From: Micromonospora ferruginea
GTDB lineage: Bacteria; Actinomycetota; Actinomycetes; Mycobacteriales; Micromonosporaceae
Direction of reading: 5' to 3'
Assembly: GCF_013694245.2 (NCBI RefSeq)
Contig: NZ_CP059322.2
Coordinates: forward strand, 4,161,001-4,225,000
Length of the DNA stretch: 64,000 bases
The position numbers were made by a program, and so were the translations under genes. Below, piece by piece: positions 44,646 to 52,146 of the stretch. Below the pieces are notes generated by a model, which had not been told where the DNA came from, ran no database searches, and saw nothing but the letters and a program-made list of their open reading frames with translations. The number at the start of each line of letters is the position of its first letter. The stretch's first letter is position 1.

Positions 44646-45259
44646 GCGACGGCGTTCTCTGGATGCGCCACGGCACCTGCCTCGACGGGCTCTGCCGCCC
44701 CCATGCCCACGCCCGACCGGAAACGCCGCTGACAACGCGGGGGATCGCCGAAGTCGTCAGCACAGCCCGTCGACTGCTCCGGGGAGACTCCAAGCCGCAC
44801 GTGATCCTCACCAGCCCGCTCCCACGGGCAACGACAAGTGCTCGCATCCTGGCCGAGATCCTTGGCGCACCGATCGCACCGCCAGATCAGCTCTACGCCG
44901 AATGGCGCGCCCCCCACTGCGTGCTCGGCCTGAGTCCCGACGATTATCCGAGCGAGTACCGGGAGTGGCAGAGCGAGCGCCTTCGTGATCCAGATTCGGC
45001 TCTGACCGGTGGGGAGAGCCTGACCGCGTTACGGCAGCGAGCGACGGAAGCCGTATCGCGCGCCCACGAAGCCGCCCAGGAGGGCGAAGTGCTGATCGTG
45101 TCGCACCGAGTCTTCATCGGCGCCGTGGCCGCCACCCTGGACGGCGCCCGAAGCCCGCAAGAAATCTTCCGATCAGCTCGGGACTTCGAACTCGCCCCAG
45201 CGATGCTGTGGCCAGCTTGCTCTACAGCGAGAGCAGCGCCTCCTCGTTGGCCGCGATGA
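44642..45259 (+). CDS. Histidine phosphatase (phosphoglycerate-mutase-like)
   Basis: The 205-residue protein starts at GTG 44642 (GTGA overlap with the SDR stop). WMRHGTC is the RHG motif with the phospho-accepting His near residue 10. LTSPLPRATTSARIL supplies the second Arg, ALTGGESLTALRQRA the acidic region, and VLIVSHRVFIGAVAA the second catalytic His. These are typical of small-molecule phosphatases of the branch 1 superfamily. It is the last gene of the coupled operon; its 3' end overlaps the convergent Nudix gene by 38 bp. Confidence 0.8.
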   Translation: MSDGVLWMRHGTCLDGLCRPHAHARPETPLTTRGIAEVVSTARRLLRGDSKPHVILTSPLPRATTSARILAEILGAPIAPPDQLYAEWRAPHCVLGLSPDDYPSEYREWQSERLRDPDSALTGGESLTALRQRATEAVSRAHEAAQEGEVLIVSHRVFIGAVAATLDGARSPQEIFRSARDFELAPAMLWPACSTARAAPPRWPR

Positions 45260-45662
45260 ACTCCTTCAGTGCATCAGGCTTGAGATCCACGGCAGGCAGC
45301 TTGTCGATCGTCACCCTGTCGAGCTGGTAATCGCCACGCGAGGGATCAGCGAACTCGGGCCCGGTGCGGGCGTCCTCCTGCATCTGGAGCAGCCGGCAGG
45401 CGAAGAAGTGCTGGACGGACACGCCCTCGCCGGCGGGAGCGGTGAACAGGAACACCTGGGCAAACTGATCCGCCTCAGCGCCGAGCTCCTCGTGCAACTC
45501 GCGGCGGAGTGCGGCCTCCAGGGAGACATCCGTCGACTCCAGGCCACCCCCCGGCGTCGTCCAGTACGGCGCCTGGCCGGGCTTGACCCGCTTGATCAGC
45601 ACCAAACGACCTTCTTCGTCAAGAAGGATGGCCCGCACCGACCTGCGCACGATCTCACGCAC
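45222..45662 (-). CDS. Nudix hydrolase, convergent with the operon
   Basis: The 146-residue protein starts at GTG 45662, with AGGGG upstream. The Nudix box is GGGLESTDVSLEAALRRELHEELGA (about 38-62), within the usual strand context (AILLDEEGRLVLIKR, YWTTPGGG). It is distinct from the Nudix gene at 35.0 kb. Its position opposite the coupled operon suggests related metabolism, for example removing a reactive nucleotide intermediate, but this is inference. Its 3' end overlaps the histidine phosphatase. Confidence 0.85.
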   Translation of the reverse strand: MREIVRRSVRAILLDEEGRLVLIKRVKPGQAPYWTTPGGGLESTDVSLEAALRRELHEELGAEADQFAQVFLFTAPAGEGVSVQHFFACRLLQMQEDARTGPEFADPSRGDYQLDRVTIDKLPAVDLKPDALKEFIAANEEALLSL

Positions 45663-45772
45663 CGCTTGCCCCTATCCGCTCCCGCACGGCCTACAGACGA
45701 CAGTGTGAAGTACCGAGTCGGAGCGTGAACGTACGATGAGTCACCGATCCGAGGCCCAGCCCCCGAAAAGTA

Positions 45773-46249
45773 TCAAATACGGGGCGGACCGCCTTGAAAT
45801 CCTACTTTGCCGCCAATGGCTACACCAGTAAGCACCACGGCGGCGGTCACACCGATCGTCGCCTTGGTCATCCACCGGTCGAGGTAACGCTTGTTCTCGG
45901 AGTCTTTCTCCGCGTCCTTGTCGCTAAGCTGTACAAGCCGGTCGTTCAAATGCATGCGGGTCTGCGCGTCCAGGTCGTCACGCTCGAGCTGACCGATGAT
46001 CGACGCCCTAGCCTCCCGCCGCCCCTGGTAGTCGCTCTCCTGGCTCTTGTCGTTGGACGCGAGGGTGACCTCGTGCATCTTCCGCACAGTGGTCACGGCA
46101 CTGCCAAGGATCTTCTGAAGCTCGGGAAGCTTCTTGAGCACTGCCAGCCGGACGTCCTTGTCCAAGTCGGGCATAATGGCGAACCCCTGCAGGACGTGAT
46201 CTCTGATGAGGTTACCCCGGCTGTCGATGCCTGACAGCGCCGTCTCCAC
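45773..46249 (-). CDS. Hypothetical helical protein with C-terminal membrane segment
   Basis: From GTG 45662's upstream neighbour region, the frame starts at GTG 46249 and gives 158 residues. It is helical and charged (VRLAVLKKLPELQKIL, REARASIIGQLERDDL, LVQLSDKDAEKDSEN), then has one hydrophobic segment (TIGVTAAVVLTGVAIGG) near the C-terminus. The reading frame stays protein-like for about 30 codons further upstream without any ATG, GTG or TTG, so the true N-terminus is uncertain. No family recognised; tail-anchored topology is likely. Confidence 0.55.
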   Translation of the reverse strand: METALSGIDSRGNLIRDHVLQGFAIMPDLDKDVRLAVLKKLPELQKILGSAVTTVRKMHEVTLASNDKSQESDYQGRREARASIIGQLERDDLDAQTRMHLNDRLVQLSDKDAEKDSENKRYLDRWMTKATIGVTAAVVLTGVAIGGKVGFQGGPPRI

Positions 46250-46361
46250 GTCCTCTGCACCTGCGTTGTCCGTTGACCCGCCCCACTTCGAAGAAGGATC
46301 TGTCGCGGCGCAGAGCTTAGCCCAGCCATGCCCGCTCCAACCGGTAGCGGCTCAGCCAGCG

Positions 46362-47207
46362 TCATCGGGATAGCCCCGGCGGAAGTGGAAGGTCGATCAA
46401 CCGGTGACGGTCGGTACCAACCGCCGGCATCCTCCACACCTGCTCGTGCGGCCAACACCGTTGCAGCAGTTCGACGGTAGTGACCGCGATTGGCGCCCGC
46501 AGCGGCCGGCTCACCAGATCATCCAGCAGGTTGACCTCCCGGGCCTCGTCCCGGGCAATGACCAGCACCACACCTACCGGCACGACCGGGTCGCTACGCC
46601 GGTAGCCGGCCAGAACAGCGTCGAGACCGGCAGTCGCCCGCTCGCGTTCGGCAATGGCACCACCGACCGGCCCGGCGTCGACGTGTACCAGGAACCGCAC
46701 ACAGCGGCCGTCCTCCAGCCACACGCCGTATCCGTCAGCGCGTAGATGCGCCAGGCCCCGCTCACGCAGCCACACCGACGTGTCCAATGTCGTCAGCCAC
46801 TGGAACAACCCACACCGGCCCGGGTCTTGTCGTGATGCCTCCAACAGCGGTAGAAACAGCAGGTAGTGCGCCCCACGCCAATGCCGCTGGCCCAGATGCA
46901 ACGGCACCGGCCGTCCCGACGAGATGAGGTCACGGCCAAGCAGCTCGGTGCCCTCCCCCGTGATCCGATACCACCAGGCATGCGCCCGGTCCTCCGCCGA
47001 ACGCTCCCGGCCCACCAGCCCAGCAATGTGCAGCCAGGTGAGGTCCCGGTGCGCCGTCAACCGCGGCACCCCCGCCACCACCGCGATATCGCTCGTAGTA
47101 GCGGAGCCGTGCAATGCCAGAAACGACAGGATCCGCCACCGCCGAGGAGTCAGCTCACCATCACCAGCCACCCATCGATGGTCTCCAACCCATTGATGCC
47201 ACGCCAT
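46362..47207 (-). CDS. Winged-helix, replication-relaxation-like protein
   Basis: The 281-residue protein starts at ATG 47207 without a clear ribosome site. The N-terminus (LTPRRWRILSFLALHGSATTSDIAVVAGVPRLTAHRDLTWLHIAGLVGRE) is a winged helix followed by AWWYRITGEGTELLG. The later part (VRFLVHVDAGPVGGAIAERERATAGLDAVLAGYRR, then VPVGVVLVIARDE) parallels the replication-relaxation protein at 33.0-33.9 kb. It lies nearest to the complete tRNA-Lys and so at the right end of the island. Function unknown, probably linked to the element's maintenance. Confidence 0.6.
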   Translation of the reverse strand: MAWHQWVGDHRWVAGDGELTPRRWRILSFLALHGSATTSDIAVVAGVPRLTAHRDLTWLHIAGLVGRERSAEDRAHAWWYRITGEGTELLGRDLISSGRPVPLHLGQRHWRGAHYLLFLPLLEASRQDPGRCGLFQWLTTLDTSVWLRERGLAHLRADGYGVWLEDGRCVRFLVHVDAGPVGGAIAERERATAGLDAVLAGYRRSDPVVPVGVVLVIARDEAREVNLLDDLVSRPLRAPIAVTTVELLQRCWPHEQVWRMPAVGTDRHRLIDLPLPPGLSR

Positions 47208-47536
47208 CCCGGCGCCCCCGGTGGTGCGGCGGGAACTCCCGCACCCTCAAAACGGGGTTTGTGAGACGTTTTCCATGATCACTGTTCAACAAATCAACCG
47301 AAGCGCCAATGACTAAAGACTCAGAACCGGCAAACGCACTCCCCCCGAGGGCAGCCCACCCTTCGGACACGAAGCCGATCCGAGCACCACCGACAGCCCC
47401 ACCCCGGCTACCCGGCCGGCCACACCGGCAGCCACCGACCGGTGTCCCGAAGCACCCCGGCAGCGTCCAACTGACGCCACGCCGGTCCATCGGCTCCCGA
47501 GCACCCATCGAGCGACCGACACCCGGACGGAGACGC
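47208..47536. other. Right-end region of the island, no gene seen
   Basis: This 330-bp stretch between the winged-helix gene and the tRNA-Lys terminator contains no convincing ORF. It includes an A/T-richer patch (about 47265-47320: ttttccatgatcactgttcaa) that could hold the promoter of the leftward winged-helix gene or arm-type integrase sites. Confidence 0.35.
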
Positions 47537-47579
47537 GAAAAAGGCCCCGGCCCAGTGAGAACCACCAGGTCAAGGCCTT
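47537..47579 (-). terminator. Intrinsic terminator of tRNA-Lys
   Basis: On the minus strand, AAGGCCTTGACCTGG and its partner CCGGGGCCTT form an imperfect hairpin, followed by a T run (A residues at 47538-47542). It begins 7 nt beyond the tRNA CCA end. It resembles the hairpins at 3124 and 59183. Confidence 0.6.
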
Positions 47580-47585
47580 GATCGT

Positions 47586-47661
47586 TGGTGCGCCGCCAGG
47601 GACTCGAACCCCGAACCCGCGGATTAAGAGTCCGCTGCTCTGCCAGTTGAGCTAGCGGCGC
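47586..47661 (-). tRNA. tRNA-Lys (anticodon CUU), first complete copy
   Basis: A 76-nt cloverleaf with encoded CCA: acceptor GCGCCGC/GCGGCGC, D arm with GCTCAACTGGCAGAGC, anticodon loop ACTCTTAATCC, and T arm GGTTCGAGTCC. Its 3' 45 nt recur at 3163-3207, making it the likely intact side of an integration event. A second copy lies at 59228. Confidence 0.95.
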
Positions 47662-47723
47662 TCACCGACAACGGGACGGAACGTTAGCAGCCCCCGCGCC
47701 GGCCCGTGCACGCAGGGGTCACC

Positions 47724-50700
47724 TCATCGCACGGCCAGCGTGACCTGCCCGGTCGCCGTCCCCGACGGGTCGACCAGCAGCGTGTAGACGCCGGCCGCCG
47801 GCAGCGTGGTCGCGGTGATCCCGCCGCTCCCGTTGATCACGCAGCCGGTGGTGAGCGTGCTGCCGTCCGGCGCGCGCAGCGCCAGCACGCCGCACTGGTC
47901 GGGCAGCGTCGCGGCGGTCGCGGTCACGGTCACCGACGTGCCGGCGGCGGCGGTGAACCGGTAGCCGGTGACCGCGCCGGGCCGGTCGACGTCCGCGACC
48001 ACCGGCGGGCCGCCGACGGTGATCGTCGCGTCGCGGTCCCGGCTGGTGACCAGCCGCAGCGCGGCCGTGCCGGTGCCGCGTTCCACCGGGTCGACCACCA
48101 CGGTGTACGTCCCGTCGGCGGGCAGGACCGTGCCGTCGACCTCGCCGACGCCGTTGATCACGCAGCCGCTGCCCAGCACCTTCTCCTCGGCGTCGCGCAG
48201 CTCCAGCGGGGAGCACTGGTCGGTCAGCGTGCTCTGCGGCACGTCGACGAAGACCCGTTCGCCCTTGCGGCCGGTGAACCGGTAGCGCGCCCGGGCGCCG
48301 GGTTGCGCGATCGACGCGGTCACGGTCGCGCCGTTCGGTTCCAGGGTGCCGCCGCTGTCCTTGGCGGCGTAGACGCGCACGGCGGCGCGGCCGGTGTCGC
48401 CGGGCGCGGCGGCGACGCGCAGCGTGTACGTGCCGGTGGTGGTGAGGTCGACGCGGTCGACGTAGCCGGCGCCGTTGATGTTGCAGCCGCCGGCGATCTC
48501 CCGCCCGTCCGGGTCGGCGAGCTGGTACGGCGAGCAGCGGTCGGCGATGCCGGGCGCGGTGACGTCGACGAAGACGGCGTCACCGGCGCGGCCGGGGAAC
48601 GTCAGCGGCTCGCCGCCCGGGGTGAGGCTGGCGGTGGCGACCGGCACGGCGGTGATCGGCGCGCCGGTGGGCGGGGCGATCCGTTCGGTGGTCGCGCCGG
48701 CGACGGCGAACTCGGGACGGCCGCTGACGGCGACGTCGAAGACGCACTCGGCGAGCGGCCCGGGCGCGGTGATGCCGGCCCACCGGCAGATCTGTTCGGC
48801 GGCGGCACGCCGGGCCGGGTCGAGGTCGCCGGCGGTCACCTCCCGCTCGGGGAAGCTCCGGTCGGTGAAGGTGCCGGTGTCCTCCCCGTCGTCGTAGTGC
48901 AGCAGCGAGCGGTCCGCGGTGATCCGCCAACTGTCCGCGTACGCCGGGTAGAGCGTGGCGAAGGGCGCCGGCTGGGCCAGGGCGGGGCCGGTGGGGGGCG
49001 CGATGTCGTCACCCGGGTCGCCGTCGAAGTCGCCGAGCAGGCCGCGCACCTTGCCGGCCCGGGCGTCGGCGAGCCGGACGAGCACCCGGTAGCCGTAGCG
49101 GCCGATCTGGTCGACCGCGGCGGCGGAGCCGTCCGGCCACGTCACGTCGTACCCGTCGGTCGCGCCGGTGTCGGAGGGGCGGCGGGTGAGGGTGCCGCCG
49201 CCGGCCAGGTCGGTGCGTTCCGGCGGCGCGGCGAGCGGCGCGCCGTCGACGTGCACCCAGGTGGCGCCACCGGTGAGGGTGAGCGCGACGCGGTGGGCGC
49301 CGACGCGGAACGCGACCGCCGAGTTGACCGAGGCGGTGCGGGTGCCGGCCATCGGGGCCTGCCGGACCTGCACCTCCAGCGGGTCGCCGCCGGTGGCGGC
49401 GACGAGCGTGAACTCGCCGACGGCCTGGAAGTCGTAGGCGACCCGGTCGAACGTGACCAGATGCGGGTCGCCGTTGCTGCCGCCGCAGTCGGCGCCGTTC
49501 TCGCAGAGTTTCACCGGCCCCTTCGGCGGGGGCGTCTTCTTCGGCGGCTTCTTGCACTCGTCGAGGCTCTTCGGCAGCGGGTTTCCCTTGTACTGGGTGC
49601 GCGGTGGCAGGCCCTTCGCGGCCCGGTAGCGGTTCTCCGCGAGCGTCGCCTTCACCTCGGCGGTGGGGATGCCGGTGCTCCCGCACTGTCCCGGCGGGAC
49701 CTTGTCGCGGGAGATGTCGTCGGCGTGGTTCAGCTCGTGGTAGAGCGCGGCGCACGGATCGCGGGCCACCCCGTCCTCGTACGCGTCGGTGGAGGTGGGG
49801 TTCCAGGTGACCGTGGACGAGCCTTTGCCGTCGGCGCTCTCCGGCGTCTCGAACGCGCCCGAGCCGCCCGGGGTGGGCACGATCCGCACCTTCGGGGAAT
49901 TCTTGTCCCTGAGCCGGGGCAGCAGGCCGGACGGGTCGCCGCCCGCCTCGGCGAACCCCTTGAGACAGCCGTCGACCGCGGCCTGGAAGTCGACGCCGCT
50001 GACCGGCACGCCCCCGGTCGGGTCGACCGAGTAGTCCGCCCGGGCCGGCCGGGCACCGCCGACCAGCGCGCCGGCGGCCACCAGCAGCAGGGCCACCGCG
50101 GCGGCGGTCGGCCGGCGGCGCGACCGCAGCAGGACCACCAGCGCGGCCAGGAGCAGCACCAGCAGCAGTGCCCCTCCGGCGGCCGCCCACAGCCAGCGGC
50201 GGGCGGGCGCGCCGCCGTCGCCGACCGTGAACGTGGTGGTCCGCAGCGCCGTCGCGCCCAGGCACAGGTTCGTCGCGCCGGTGACCGGCAGTGTCACGTA
50301 GCCGGCGGTGACCTCGTACCGGCCGGGGGTGCCGACCGGCCAGAGCGTGTCCAGACCGCCGCCGTCCGGTGTCGCGGCCACCGAGCGGAGCACCAGTTCA
50401 CCGGGGCCGTCGCCGTCGTGCAGCCGGATGCCGGTCAGTGCCACGGTCGCGGTCGCGCCGGGTTCGACGGTGGTCAGGCCGGCACCGGACGCGGCGGTGA
50501 TCCCGTCGTCGTGGAAGCTGCGGGCGAGCACCGGCGTGAGGTCGCGCCCGTCCCGGCGTACCCCGGTGATCTGGGCGGTGCCGACGGCGCCCGTGGCCAG
50601 CGCGCACGCCGAGCCGGTGGAGTTGGTGACCGTGAGGTCCAGGCGGACCTGGTCGCCGGTGCGGTAGTCCGCCTGCCCGGGGCGCAGCGCCAGGCCGAGG

Positions 50701-50798
50701 CCGTCGTCGGCGGGCGCCGCGACGGCGCTCGCCGCCGACGCCGCCAGGGCCGTCAGCAGTACGGCCAGCCCGGTCACCGAGCGCAGCGTCCACGTCAT
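47724..50798 (-). CDS. Large membrane/secreted protein with HELNH zinc-protease-like motif, VWD domain and C-terminal repeats
   Basis: The start is ATG 50798 (MTWTLRSV), giving 1024 residues, since the longer frame only adds a Pro-rich stretch. Order: signal peptide (1-30); extracellular beta-rich region; membrane helix (LLLVLLLAALVVLL), RSRRRP, then a second hydrophobic segment ending ARA (about 220-275); ALYHELNHADD (about 353), a HExxH-type zinc motif; and GDPHLVTFDRVAYDFQ (about 440), the start of a von Willebrand factor D domain. Three roughly 110-residue repeats end the protein, each with DQCSPL-like and GCVINGxG motifs carrying two Cys. It is surface-exposed; adhesion or proteolysis is plausible. 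Confidence 0.75.
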   Translation of the reverse strand: MTWTLRSVTGLAVLLTALAASAASAVAAPADDGLGLALRPGQADYRTGDQVRLDLTVTNSTGSACALATGAVGTAQITGVRRDGRDLTPVLARSFHDDGITAASGAGLTTVEPGATATVALTGIRLHDGDGPGELVLRSVAATPDGGGLDTLWPVGTPGRYEVTAGYVTLPVTGATNLCLGATALRTTTFTVGDGGAPARRWLWAAAGGALLLVLLLAALVVLLRSRRRPTAAAVALLLVAAGALVGGARPARADYSVDPTGGVPVSGVDFQAAVDGCLKGFAEAGGDPSGLLPRLRDKNSPKVRIVPTPGGSGAFETPESADGKGSSTVTWNPTSTDAYEDGVARDPCAALYHELNHADDISRDKVPPGQCGSTGIPTAEVKATLAENRYRAAKGLPPRTQYKGNPLPKSLDECKKPPKKTPPPKGPVKLCENGADCGGSNGDPHLVTFDRVAYDFQAVGEFTLVAATGGDPLEVQVRQAPMAGTRTASVNSAVAFRVGAHRVALTLTGGATWVHVDGAPLAAPPERTDLAGGGTLTRRPSDTGATDGYDVTWPDGSAAAVDQIGRYGYRVLVRLADARAGKVRGLLGDFDGDPGDDIAPPTGPALAQPAPFATLYPAYADSWRITADRSLLHYDDGEDTGTFTDRSFPEREVTAGDLDPARRAAAEQICRWAGITAPGPLAECVFDVAVSGRPEFAVAGATTERIAPPTGAPITAVPVATASLTPGGEPLTFPGRAGDAVFVDVTAPGIADRCSPYQLADPDGREIAGGCNINGAGYVDRVDLTTTGTYTLRVAAAPGDTGRAAVRVYAAKDSGGTLEPNGATVTASIAQPGARARYRFTGRKGERVFVDVPQSTLTDQCSPLELRDAEEKVLGSGCVINGVGEVDGTVLPADGTYTVVVDPVERGTGTAALRLVTSRDRDATITVGGPPVVADVDRPGAVTGYRFTAAAGTSVTVTATAATLPDQCGVLALRAPDGSTLTTGCVINGSGGITATTLPAAGVYTLLVDPSGTATGQVTLAVR

Positions 50799-50886
50799 GG
50801 TGGGGACTGTAGGGGCGCCGGGCCGGGATTCCCGCGCACTGTCGGGGACCGGTCGGTCGGACGGGCCGGCGGGTAGCGTCGGGGGC

Positions 50887-51504
50887 ATGTCGCTGGAGGC
50901 CATCGCCGCGTTGCGGGAGCCGGTGCGCCGGACGGTCTACGAGTACGTCGCCGCGCGGGCCGAGCCGGTGACCCGCAACGAGGTGGCCGAGGCGGTCGGC
51001 ATCGGCCGCACCCTGGCCGCCTTCCACCTGGACAAGCTGACCGACGCGGGGTTGCTGGAGGCGGCCAACGCGCCACGCGCCGGTGGGCCCGGGGCGGGGC
51101 GGCCGGCGAAGGTGTACCGCCGGTCGGCGGCGGAGCACACGGTGTCGGTGCCGCCGCGCGACTACCGGCTGCTGGCCGGGGTGCTGGCGAGCGCGGTGGA
51201 GCGGGTCGGCGCGGAGCCGGCGGCGTACGCCGCCGCCGCCGCGCAGGGCGCGAAGCTCGCCGGCGGGGACGCGGTCGCGCGGCTGGCGGAGCTGGGCTAC
51301 GAGCCGTACCAGGACGGCGACCGGACGGTCCGGCTGCGCAACTGCCCGTTCGACGCGCTGGCGCACTCGCACCCCGGGCTGGTCTGCGGGCTGAACCTGG
51401 CGATGCTCGAGGCGGTGGTGGGCGACGGCGGCCACGTGGTGCGTCTCGACCCGGGTCCGACCGGTTGCTGCGTGGCGATCCATTCTAAAAACAATCATCG
51501 TTGA
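50887..51504 (+). CDS. ArsR/winged-helix regulator with C-terminal Cys cluster
   Basis: The 205-residue protein starts at ATG 50887, with GGGGG just upstream. The N-terminus (LREPVRRTVYEYVAARAEPVTRNEVAEAVGIGRTLAAFHLDKL) is a winged helix of ArsR type. The C-terminal part has RNCPFDAL, HPGLVCGLN and GPTGCCVAI, four Cys in a spacing seen in Fe-S- or metal-sensing actinobacterial regulators related to SufR. It is divergent from the VWD protein and directly upstream of the DUF3291 gene, whose promoter lies at its 3' end. Confidence 0.75.
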   Translation: MSLEAIAALREPVRRTVYEYVAARAEPVTRNEVAEAVGIGRTLAAFHLDKLTDAGLLEAANAPRAGGPGAGRPAKVYRRSAAEHTVSVPPRDYRLLAGVLASAVERVGAEPAAYAAAAAQGAKLAGGDAVARLAELGYEPYQDGDRTVRLRNCPFDALAHSHPGLVCGLNLAMLEAVVGDGGHVVRLDPGPTGCCVAIHSKNNHR

Positions 51505-51525
51505 CATAGACGGTAGTCTGGCTCC

Positions 51526-51996
51526 ATGAGCGACCATCACCTCGCGCAACTGAACATCGCCCGGCTGCGCGCCCCGATCGACAGCCCCGACCTCGCCGAC
51601 TTCGTCGCCCGCCTGCCCGAGATCCACGACCTCGCCGAACGCTCCCCCGGCTACGTCTGGCGCCTCCAGGACGACTCCGGCGACGCGACCGCGTTCCGGC
51701 CGTTCGAGCCGGACGTCATCGTGAACCTGACCGTCTGGGAGTCGGTCGAGTCGTTGCGCGCCTTCGTCTACCGGACCGCGCACCTGGAGCCGATGCGCCG
51801 ACGGCGGGAGTGGTTCGTCCCGCTCGACGCCGAGCACCTGGTGCTGTGGTGGATCCCCGCCGGCACGCTGCCGTCCATCGAGGAGGCGGCCGGCAAGCTG
51901 GCGGCGTTGCGGCGCAGCGGGCCGTCGGCCGAGGCGTTCACGCTGCGCGAACCGTTCCCCGCATCGATTGACGATCGTCGAAGTGAGACGACATAA
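51526..51996 (+). CDS. DUF3291 family protein
   Basis: The 156-residue protein starts at ATG 51526. It has the DUF3291 pattern: HHLAQLNIARLRAPIDSPDLADFV, SPGYVWRLQDDSGDATA, VIVNLTVWESVESLRAFVY, HLEPMRRRREWFVP and LVLWWIPAGTLPSIEEAAGKL. The fold resembles dimeric ferredoxin-like monooxygenases and heme-degrading proteins, but no activity has been established. A TAGTCT hexamer six bases before the ATG suggests a leaderless transcript. Confidence 0.85.
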   Translation: MSDHHLAQLNIARLRAPIDSPDLADFVARLPEIHDLAERSPGYVWRLQDDSGDATAFRPFEPDVIVNLTVWESVESLRAFVYRTAHLEPMRRRREWFVPLDAEHLVLWWIPAGTLPSIEEAAGKLAALRRSGPSAEAFTLREPFPASIDDRRSETT

Positions 51997-52146
51997 TCGC
52001 ACCGGAGCCGGGCTGGCCTCGGGTCGAACCGTGGCCACCGACAGGACATCGCTGCCAGCGCCACGCCGAGGCGATGCGGACCGACTCCGGGCGACGTGAT
52101 CCGCAGGGCGACGAGCAGCACCTCGAACGCCAGCGGGAGAACCTCG

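Noticed and set aside
47706..50876. 1056-residue plus-strand ORF opposite the VWD protein
   Set aside because: Gly/Arg/Asp-rich antisense artefact; the minus strand has signal peptide and domains.
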